The position numbers and the translations under genes are program-made. Under the pieces are notes generated by a model, which searched no databases, had not been told where the DNA came from, and saw nothing but the letters and a program-made list of their open reading frames with translations. Positions 16,104 to 23,274 of a stretch of DNA of 44,060 bases are shown one piece after another. The stretch is from an uncultured Gemmatimonadota bacterium. GTDB taxonomy: Bacteria > Gemmatimonadota > Gemmatimonadetes > Gemmatimonadales > Gemmatimonadaceae. Numbering within the stretch: position 1 is the stretch's first letter; every line of letters starts with the position of its first letter. The stretch spans positions 1 to 44,060 of the forward strand of contig CAMLDY010000012.1 of the NCBI GenBank assembly GCA_946478895.1, written 5' to 3'.

Positions 16104-17132
16104 ATGACTGACAAGCGTCCCACCATTTCTGACGTCGCTCGCCAGACGGGTGTCTCCAAGGCCACCGTCTCGGCAGTACTCAACGACAGCGATGCCGTCG
16201 GCAGCGATACTCGCGACCGCGTCCTCGCCGCCATCGAGCTCCTCAACTATCGCCCCACCCAGCAGTCGGGGGTGAGAGCCGCGACCCGCTTTCGCAGCAT
16301 CGCGCTCGTCATCAAGGAGCACGACAACCCCTACTACGACGAAGTCACCGCCGGCGTCCGCGCCTTCGCCGAGACCCAGGGATACATGCTGTTCGTCGTC
16401 AGCAGCGAAGGGAGCTACGCGTCCGAGAAGCGCGCCGTCGAGCTGCTGCGCGAGAAGGGAGTCGATGGATTGATCGCCGCGCCGGTGATGGATGAGCACG
16501 CCGATCTCTCCCACTTCTACGAGCTCAAGCGCCGCAACTATCCGTTCGTTTTTCTCGAGCAGGTGCGCGGCGTTCCGGCGAGCCTGGTCGATCTCGAGAA
16601 CGTCAGCGCATCACAGAAAGCGGTCGAGTACCTCTTCTCGCTCGGCCATCGCCGCGTCGCGCACTTCGCCGGGCCGCAATACTCGCTGCACAGCGAGGAG
16701 CGCGCCGACGGAGTGCGACGCGCTTACAGCAGCACCCATCTCGTGCTGGCGCCGGAAGACATCATCGACGCCGGCGCGCACTTCGACGACGGCTATCGCT
16801 GCGGCCGTGAGCTGCTCGAGTCGCGCTCGCGCGACGACTGGCCGACCGCCATCACCTGCTACAACGATCTGGTCGCGATGGGGTTGGTGAAAGCAATCAT
16901 TGACCTCGGTCTCAAGGTGCCTGACGACGTCTCGGTGATCGGCTTCGACGACATAAAGTTCTCCGAGATCTTCCTCGTCCCGCTTACAACGGTGCGTGTC
17001 CCCAAGCTGGAAATGGGGAGCCGCGCCGCGCAGATGCTCATCGATCACATCGAGTCGCGCCAGGCTGTAACCCCGCAGCGTCACTACCTCGAGGCAACGC
17101 TCATAGTTCGCGCATCGACTGGCCCGCCATGA
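16104..17132 (+). CDS. LacI-family transcriptional regulator
   Basis: 342 residues. The N-terminal helix-turn-helix TISDVARQTGVSKATVSAVL (8-27) and hinge region are followed by a periplasmic-binding-protein-like effector domain (about 60-335). That domain has HDNPYYDEVTAGV, EKGVDGLIAAPV, VSVIGFDDIKFSEIFLVPLT and a C-terminal ATLIVRAST. It probably senses a sugar from the locus and controls the SusC/SusD operon just downstream and itself. A palindromic operator candidate lies 28-60 bases upstream. It is complete with normal length. Confidence 0.94.
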   Translation: MTDKRPTISDVARQTGVSKATVSAVLNDSDAVGSDTRDRVLAAIELLNYRPTQQSGVRAATRFRSIALVIKEHDNPYYDEVTAGVRAFAETQGYMLFVVSSEGSYASEKRAVELLREKGVDGLIAAPVMDEHADLSHFYELKRRNYPFVFLEQVRGVPASLVDLENVSASQKAVEYLFSLGHRRVAHFAGPQYSLHSEERADGVRRAYSSTHLVLAPEDIIDAGAHFDDGYRCGRELLESRSRDDWPTAITCYNDLVAMGLVKAIIDLGLKVPDDVSVIGFDDIKFSEIFLVPLTTVRVPKLEMGSRAAQMLIDHIESRQAVTPQRHYLEATLIVRASTGPP

Positions 17133-17160
17133 AATGCATAACGCGCGGGTCCGGGACAGG

Positions 17161-17233
17161 TCCCATCGCCCGTCCCGTTTCCCGCCTCCCGCTTCCCCCT
17201 TCCCCCTTCCCGCATTCCCGCATCCCGCTTCAC
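17161..17233 (+). repeat. C-rich heptamer tract between the regulator and susC
   Basis: About ten units of the type TCCCGCT/TCCCCCT/TCCCGCA occupy the space between the LacI stop and the SusC ribosome-binding site. The tract would form a pyrimidine-rich leader in mRNA, and its complement is G-rich. Confidence 0.75.
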
Positions 17234-17244
17234 CGGAGGTCAAC

Positions 17245-20200
17245 TTGAGCAACAGATCAAACCGTGCACGACGAGTGACGCGCTTCTTCACGCTCCTTGG
17301 CGTGACGAGCGTGGCCCTCTGCTACTTCGCTTCGCCGCTCAGCGCCCAGGGCACGGTGGGCACCATCACCGGCGTCGTCACCAGCGAAGGCGGAGTCCCG
17401 GTGAGCGGCGTCCAGGTTTCGGTGGTGAATCGCGGCGTTGGCGCGACCACCGATGCCGAAGGCCGGTACACCATTGGACGCGCACCGACGGGGACGTACT
17501 CGATCCGCGCGCAGCGGATCGGGTTTTCGCCGGCCACCCAGCAGGTCACCGTCACCACCAACGGCACGACGACCGCTGATTTCCGGATGACCCAGGTCGC
17601 AACTACTCTTACGACCCAGGTCGTCGTCGGCTACACGACGCAGCAGCGCCGAGATGTGTCCGATGCAGTCGCGAGCGTACGCGGCGACGAGCTGAAGGAT
17701 CAGAAAGTCGCGACGCTCGAGGAAGCGCTGCGCGGCCGGGTGCCCGGCGTGAACGTCGTCGCGTCCGGCGAGCCGGGCAGGCCGGCGCAGGTCATCATCC
17801 GCGGGCAGAACTTCATCAGCGGCGGCGTCTCGCCACTCTACGTCGTCGATGGGATGTACCTGTCGGAGAATCCGAATCTAAATCCCGACGACGTCGAATC
17901 GATCGAAGTGCTGAAGGATGCATCGGCCGCGGCGCAGTACGGCGCGCAGGCGGCGAACGGCGTGATCGTGATTCGCACCAAGCACGGCGCGGCCGGCGAC
18001 ACCCGCACCGAAATCCATTCCTACTACGGCTCGCAGGCGCTTCCAAAAAAGATCGACATGATGAATTCCGCCGAATGGGCGGCGATCACCAGCGCATCGT
18101 ACGCCGCGGCGGGACAGACTCCGCCGACGGGCGTGCTCAATCCAACCGTCAACACCGATTGGCAGAGCGCCGTGTTCCAGACCGGCAACATCCAGGATCA
18201 CAACATCTCGCTCTCCGGTGGATCCGCGGGCCAGGACTACATGCTCGGCGCCGGCTACTTCGAGCAGAAAGGCACCATCGTCGCGACCGGGTTCAAGCGC
18301 TTCAGCCTTCGTCTCAATACAGAGGCTCGTCGCAGCCGCTTCACCATCGGTGAGAACCTCGCGCTGTCGCAGTCCAATCGCACCAACCTGAACGGATTCC
18401 CGCTCATCGATGCGATGCGGATGTTTCCGACGATCCCGGTTTACGACGCGAACAACGTCGGCGGCTTCGGCTACGGCACCGACGCCAATCCGAACTTCGG
18501 CACCAACCCGGTCGGCCAACAGCTCGCGCGGAGCAATACCGACAGATCCAACCAGGTCATCGGCACCGCGTACGGCGACGTCGGACTGATCGGCGCTCTG
18601 CACTACCGGCTGAATGTCGGACTCAACTACGCCAACAATCTCAATCGCAACTTCGCCAGCATCGCGCAGCTCCGTTATCGCACACCGCAGATCAACGGCG
18701 CGACGTTGAGCGAGCAGACGGGCAATCTCACCTCGCTGTTGTTCGAGAACCTCCTGTTGTTCAACAACAGCTTCGGCAACGGGATGCACAAGCTCAACGC
18801 CGCGGCGGGTATCACATCGCAGCGGTTCGACGACAACGAGCTGTACGTATATCGCCAGGGGTTCACCGACGAGAGCCTCACCCAGATCGACGCCGGCTCG
18901 ACGTCCAACCTCAACAACCGCGGCTGGCTCACCCAGAACCGGTTGAACGCAATGCTGCTGCGCGCGAACTACACCCTGCTCGACCGTTATCTCTTCACCG
19001 GCAGCGTTCGCCGCGACGGCTCGTCGCGATTCGGGCCCGGCAACCGCTACGCGAATTTCGGCGCCGGCTCGGTGGGTTGGGTCGTCAGCGACGAAGGATT
19101 CTACAAGAACGTTACCCCGATCAACCGCATCGTCGACTACCTGAAGATCCGCGCCAGCACCGGCACGCTCGGCAATCAGGACATCGGCGACTACCAGTTC
19201 AGCTCGCCGATCATCCAGAACCAGAACTACATGTTCGGCGGCAACATCGTGGGCGGTGCGACCCAGTTCAGCCTCGCCAATCCGAACATTCGCTGGCAGA
19301 GCAATCAGCAGACAAACGTCGGCGTCGATATCGGCATTCTCAACGACCAGCTCACCTTCAGCGCCGATCACTACACTTCGACGTCGAAGGGCCTGCTCGT
19401 GACCGCTCCGATTCCGTGGAGCCTCGGCTCGAGCGTGCAGGTGCCCGACTATCCGTTCATCGTTCCGCAGAATCCGGTGGTGAACGCTGGCTCGGTGCGC
19501 AACACCGGCTTCGAGTTCAACCTCGCGCACCATCTCGACAAGTCGCCGTTCTCGCTCAACACGACGCTCAACTTCACCACCATTCACAATCGCGTCGTGT
19601 CGCTCGGCAACGGTGGCCAGCCGATCTACGCCGGATTCTCCAACGTGTCGCGCACCGCGGTCGGTCATCCGATCGGGGAATTCTGGGTTTACCATACGGC
19701 CGGAATCTTCCAGACCGCTGCCGACGTCGCCGCGCATCCAGCACAGGCAGGTGCAGTGCCCGGCGATGTGATCTTTGTCGATCGCAACGGCGACGGCGTG
19801 CTCAACGATGATGATCGTTACGCCGCGGGCAGTGGGATTCCGAAATGGACCGGCGCGCTGTTCTTCAACGGAAAGTTCAAGGCGATCGACTTCGCTTTGA
19901 ACATGACTGGCAGCCACGGCAGCAAGATCTTCAACGTCGAGCGCTACTGGGCAGATCGCACCGACGATCCGCAAAACCACCGCGCCGGGTACACGCCGTG
20001 GACGCCCGAGAAACCGAATAACACGACGCCCCGAGCGGTGTTCGGGCCGGCCGCGTTCTCCAACGACAGGCCGAATTCCGACCGCTGGATCGAGGATGGA
20101 TCCTACTGGAGAATCCAGAATCTGGTGCTCGGCTACACCTTGCCGAGCTCGTTCACCCAGAGGGCGGGCCTGCGCACCGGGGAGCCGAGGATTTATCTGA

Positions 20201-20349
20201 ACATTCAGAACCTGCACACCTTCACCGATTACACGGGTTGGGATCCCGAGATTCTCGGGCAGGCCGATCCGCTGGCGCGAGGGATCGACGACGGCCGCAT
20301 CTACCCCAACGTCCGCACGATTTCGGTCGGACTTGATCTGAGGATGTGA
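17245..20349 (+). CDS. SusC-like TonB-dependent outer-membrane transporter
   Basis: A 1034-residue outer-membrane importer for oligosaccharides, working with the SusD lipoprotein. A signal peptide ends near SPLSAQG. A CarboxypepD_reg-like domain follows (TITGVVTSEGGVPVSGVQV), then a TonB-box-like stretch and plug domain with LEEALRGRVPGVNV, PLYVVDGMYL and IEVLKDASAAAQYGAQAANG, then a long beta-barrel ending in an aromatic-poor strand. I place the start at TTG 17245, five bases after a strong GGAGGT (17235-17240). The in-frame ATG at 17134 would add 37 residues translated mostly from heptamer repeats. SusD follows 3 bases after the stop. Confidence 0.94.
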   Translation: MSNRSNRARRVTRFFTLLGVTSVALCYFASPLSAQGTVGTITGVVTSEGGVPVSGVQVSVVNRGVGATTDAEGRYTIGRAPTGTYSIRAQRIGFSPATQQVTVTTNGTTTADFRMTQVATTLTTQVVVGYTTQQRRDVSDAVASVRGDELKDQKVATLEEALRGRVPGVNVVASGEPGRPAQVIIRGQNFISGGVSPLYVVDGMYLSENPNLNPDDVESIEVLKDASAAAQYGAQAANGVIVIRTKHGAAGDTRTEIHSYYGSQALPKKIDMMNSAEWAAITSASYAAAGQTPPTGVLNPTVNTDWQSAVFQTGNIQDHNISLSGGSAGQDYMLGAGYFEQKGTIVATGFKRFSLRLNTEARRSRFTIGENLALSQSNRTNLNGFPLIDAMRMFPTIPVYDANNVGGFGYGTDANPNFGTNPVGQQLARSNTDRSNQVIGTAYGDVGLIGALHYRLNVGLNYANNLNRNFASIAQLRYRTPQINGATLSEQTGNLTSLLFENLLLFNNSFGNGMHKLNAAAGITSQRFDDNELYVYRQGFTDESLTQIDAGSTSNLNNRGWLTQNRLNAMLLRANYTLLDRYLFTGSVRRDGSSRFGPGNRYANFGAGSVGWVVSDEGFYKNVTPINRIVDYLKIRASTGTLGNQDIGDYQFSSPIIQNQNYMFGGNIVGGATQFSLANPNIRWQSNQQTNVGVDIGILNDQLTFSADHYTSTSKGLLVTAPIPWSLGSSVQVPDYPFIVPQNPVVNAGSVRNTGFEFNLAHHLDKSPFSLNTTLNFTTIHNRVVSLGNGGQPIYAGFSNVSRTAVGHPIGEFWVYHTAGIFQTAADVAAHPAQAGAVPGDVIFVDRNGDGVLNDDDRYAAGSGIPKWTGALFFNGKFKAIDFALNMTGSHGSKIFNVERYWADRTDDPQNHRAGYTPWTPEKPNNTTPRAVFGPAAFSNDRPNSDRWIEDGSYWRIQNLVLGYTLPSSFTQRAGLRTGEPRIYLNIQNLHTFTDYTGWDPEILGQADPLARGIDDGRIYPNVRTISVGLDLRM

Positions 20350-20352
20350 CCG

Positions 20353-21888
20353 ATGAAAACGACCAGACAAACTCAGACGAGATCAAACATGCAGAAGCTT
20401 TGGAGAAACCTGGTGTGGCCGGCGGCGGTGGCAGTCGCGCTCGCGGCGTGCACCCAGGATCTGAACATCACCAACCCGAACGCGCCCGATACGTCGAACT
20501 TCTGGCGGACCCAGGCCGACGCGATTTCGGGAATCAACGCCACCTACAGCGGGCTCGAGCAGCGCGGCACCTATCAGCGCTGGCTCGCGTTCGCATACGA
20601 CATTCGTAGCGACGAAGGCATGAGCCTGAGTCCGTGGACGGAGCTCCGCCAGTGGAACGGCTTCGTGCAGGGCGATTTCAACTTCGAGCCCAGCAGAGAG
20701 ATCTGGTGGCACCACTACTGGACGATCTTCCGCGCGAACCAGGTGATCGCATACGTGCCGAACATCGACATGGATGCGACGCTGAAATCGCGGATCATCG
20801 GCGAGGCGAAGTTCATTCGCGCGCTGCTCTACTTCAATCTGGTGAACCTGTACGGGAATCCACCGCTGATCGTGGCGCCGCCGGCCCCGACGGATCGTCC
20901 GCCGAACGCTACGCCGGCCGAGATCTATGCGCAGATAGAAGCGGATCTGACCGATGCGGCGGCGGTGCTGCCGGCATCGTATCCATCGTCGGATGTCGGA
21001 CGCGCGACGAAGGGCGCGGCGCTGGCGATGCTCGGCAAGGCGCAGCTGCAGCAGCGGAAGTGGGCTGAAGCGGCCGCGACCCTGGCGCAGGTGGTCAACT
21101 CGGGGCAGTACGATCTGATGCCCAACTACGCCGACAACTTTACGGACAAGTTCGAGAACAACGTCGAGTCGGTGTTCGAGGTACAGTTCGCCGACGAATC
21201 GCAGCTGTCGCAGGGCGTGGCGGGACTCAACATCGCGCGCATGGTCGGCGCCTGCAAAGGTGCGGCGGGCGTGGATCCGAGCTACTGCGACGGTTTGCCG
21301 ACTCGCTGGTACTTCAATCAGTTTTTCCCCGACACAACCAACAGGTTGGTCTACGATCCGCGGCTCGATGTGACACTCTTCTGGAATCGTCCCGGTGGGA
21401 TGGATGTCTATGGAACTCCGTACGCCACCAGATACGGCGCGACAAGCAACGCCGTGTACTGGAAGAAGTGGGGAGAGTACTACGTGATCGAAGACCAGAA
21501 CTGGGACAATCCGATCAACTATCGGGTGATCCGGTTCGCCGACGTTCTGCTGATGTACGCCGAGGCGCTCAATGAGAGTGGGCAGACGGCAGCGGCAACT
21601 CCGTACATCCAGCGTGTACATACGAGGGCTGGAGCCGGTACAGTTCCAGCCGGAATGGATCAGGCCACCATGCGCGCCTACATCGAGCACGAGCGTCTGA
21701 TGGAGCTCGGACTCGAGGAAGGTCGCTGGCTCTACCTCGCCCGGCACGACATGTTGACTTCGGCGCTGGAGAGCCATGATCCCGAGTTCACGGGATTCCC
21801 GGCGTACAAGGTGCTGTTGCCGATCCCGCAGAACGAGATCGACCTGAATCCGAACATGTCGCAGAATCCGGGATGGTCAGGCGGATGA
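20353..21888 (+). CDS. SusD/RagB-like nutrient-binding lipoprotein
   Basis: 511 residues. The lipoprotein signal ends in ALAAC, so the protein is anchored to the outer membrane over the SusC pore and captures the glycan. SusD-type features are the NPNAPDTSNFW opening, TPR-like helical repeats (AKFIRALLYFNLVNLYGNPP) and the C-terminal RYRVIRFADVLLMYAEALNE-type block with ERLMELGLEEGRWL. The start is ATG 20353, or ATG 20389 (M-Q-K-L-W). It is almost certainly co-transcribed with SusC. A long hairpin from repeat A follows its stop. Confidence 0.94.
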   Translation: MKTTRQTQTRSNMQKLWRNLVWPAAVAVALAACTQDLNITNPNAPDTSNFWRTQADAISGINATYSGLEQRGTYQRWLAFAYDIRSDEGMSLSPWTELRQWNGFVQGDFNFEPSREIWWHHYWTIFRANQVIAYVPNIDMDATLKSRIIGEAKFIRALLYFNLVNLYGNPPLIVAPPAPTDRPPNATPAEIYAQIEADLTDAAAVLPASYPSSDVGRATKGAALAMLGKAQLQQRKWAEAAATLAQVVNSGQYDLMPNYADNFTDKFENNVESVFEVQFADESQLSQGVAGLNIARMVGACKGAAGVDPSYCDGLPTRWYFNQFFPDTTNRLVYDPRLDVTLFWNRPGGMDVYGTPYATRYGATSNAVYWKKWGEYYVIEDQNWDNPINYRVIRFADVLLMYAEALNESGQTAAATPYIQRVHTRAGAGTVPAGMDQATMRAYIEHERLMELGLEEGRWLYLARHDMLTSALESHDPEFTGFPAYKVLLPIPQNEIDLNPNMSQNPGWSGG

Positions 21889-21905
21889 CCCAGCTTGTGG
21901 AGAGG

Positions 21906-22080
21906 ACCGGGTATTCCGAACCAGGTGCATCGACGATTGCGGATTCATTGAGAATCGAGGACAATCGGGGACTACCGAAGATCGAGGACCACCGAGGACT
22001 ATCGAGGACCGTCCTCGGTAGTCCGAGTGCTCGATCCTCGATCAGTCCGCGATCGCCGATGCACTTGGTCCGTAGTACTC
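21906..22080. repeat. Repeat A, inverted pair with internal hairpin
   Basis: A plus copy at 21906-21962 and a minus copy at about 22025-22080 face each other. The spacer itself folds: GGACTATCGAGGAC (21996-22009) is complementary, with one mismatch, to GTCCTCGGTAGTCC (22011-22024). The minus copy contains the probable ATG of the GH43 gene (22059). Confidence 0.8.
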
Positions 22081-23144
22081 GATTCTTTCTGCTTGCTGCC
22101 CTCCTGGCTGGCTGCTCGGGCGCGACTGGCAATGGCACCACCGCTCCTCCGCCGGTTGCCTGCACCTTCAAGAATCCGATCGACGACGGTGCTGATCCCT
22201 GGGTGATTCGGAGCGGAAGCAACTACTACTACGTCGAGTCGAAGGACAACGGCATCTACGTTTATCGCTCGCCGACGCTCACCTCGCCGAAGCAGAATCC
22301 GGTGAAGGTGTGGACGGCGCCGGCATCCGGATGGAACGAAACCAACATCTGGGCGCCCGAGCTCCATCACATCGGCAACCGCTGGTACATCTACTACGCC
22401 GGTGGACAGCGCCACAGTGATGGATCCGACGCACCGTTCACGACGCAGCACGCGGGCGTCCTCGAGTCAGCGACAGACGATCCGCAGGGCACCTACACCG
22501 ACAAGGGGATGCTCTACACCGGCGACGATATCCAGGGCGCGACCAACAACGTCTGGGCGATCGATCTAACCGTTCATTCGATCAACGGCCAGCTCTACGC
22601 CGTATGGTCGGGGTGGGCGCAGAACTCCACGACCGATAAGACTCCGCAAAATCTCTACATCGCGCGGATGTCGTCGCCGACGACGATCTCCACGAGTCGC
22701 GTCAAGCTGGCGTCTCCCGATCAGCCGTGGGAGAGCGGACCGGAGCTCGCGCTCGAGGAGGGCCCGGAGTTTCTCGAGCACAACGGCAAGATCTTCATCG
22801 TCTATTCCACCAACGATTCGTGGTTGCCGTCCTATCAGCTCGGCGAGCTGCGCATGACTTCGTCGACCGCGGATCCCTTGAACCCGGCGAGCTACACCAA
22901 GGTCGGCCCCGTCTTCTCAGGCACCACCGATGTCTACGGCGTTGGGCACGCAAGCTTCACCGTTTCACCCGACGGCACCGAAGACTGGATCATGTACCAC
23001 TCCAAGAAGGATCCGGCGCCGGGATGGAATCGGGCGATTCGCACCCAGAAGTTCACCTGGGCGGCGGATGGCTCGCCGGTTTTCGGGACGCCGACACCCG
23101 CGGGCGAGGCGGTGGCGATGCCGGCCGGGCAGTGCGCCGGTTAA
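22059..23144 (+). CDS. GH43 glycosidase lipoprotein
   Basis: A 361-residue five-bladed beta-propeller hydrolase. The lipoprotein signal ends in LLAGC (Cys19). The catalytic base is D46 in DDGADPWV, the pKa-modulating Asp is D169 in NVWAIDL, and the acid is E234 in LEEGPEFLE. The family includes arabinofuranosidases, xylosidases and galactan-active enzymes; the locus hints at arabinose- or galactose-containing side chains, but specificity is not readable. I use ATG 22059 because the lipobox then lies at a normal distance. The frame opens at 21873, overlapping SusD. The start codon and first eight or so codons lie in an inverted copy of repeat A. Confidence 0.9.
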   Translation: MHLVRSTRFFLLAALLAGCSGATGNGTTAPPPVACTFKNPIDDGADPWVIRSGSNYYYVESKDNGIYVYRSPTLTSPKQNPVKVWTAPASGWNETNIWAPELHHIGNRWYIYYAGGQRHSDGSDAPFTTQHAGVLESATDDPQGTYTDKGMLYTGDDIQGATNNVWAIDLTVHSINGQLYAVWSGWAQNSTTDKTPQNLYIARMSSPTTISTSRVKLASPDQPWESGPELALEEGPEFLEHNGKIFIVYSTNDSWLPSYQLGELRMTSSTADPLNPASYTKVGPVFSGTTDVYGVGHASFTVSPDGTEDWIMYHSKKDPAPGWNRAIRTQKFTWAADGSPVFGTPTPAGEAVAMPAGQCAG

Positions 23145-23159
23145 GGGCAGGATCTTGGT

Positions 23160-23219
23160 CGAGGATCGAGTACTCGGACTAACGGCATCGACAACCGCGG
23201 ACTGATCGAGGATCAAGGA
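23160..23219 (+). repeat. Repeat A, single copy
   Basis: It begins ATCGAGTACTCGGACTAACG and ends near GATCGAGGATC, just after the GH43 stop. It is followed at once by a short repeat B palindrome. Confidence 0.85.
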
Positions 23220-23224
23220 CTAAA

Positions 23225-23270
23225 GGCAAAATACAAACTGCCGGCAGGCGGCGGTTTTTATTCTGCAGTT
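23225..23270. terminator. Short repeat B palindrome, candidate bidirectional terminator
   Basis: It combines GCAAAATACAAACTGCCGGC with AGGCGGCGGTTTTTATTCTG, joining both ends of repeat B with almost no interior. It lies between two converging genes (GH43 and the kinase), 4 bases from the kinase stop. The GC-rich stem with A-run and T-run flanks fits a two-way intrinsic terminator. Confidence 0.6.
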
Positions 23271-23274
23271 CAGC

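Noticed and set aside
17878..20370. An 830-codon open frame on the minus strand opposite susC
   Set aside because: It is a frame shadow of a GC-rich gene: its translation is Arg/Val/Glu-rich without domain motifs, while the plus strand codes for a clear SusC.
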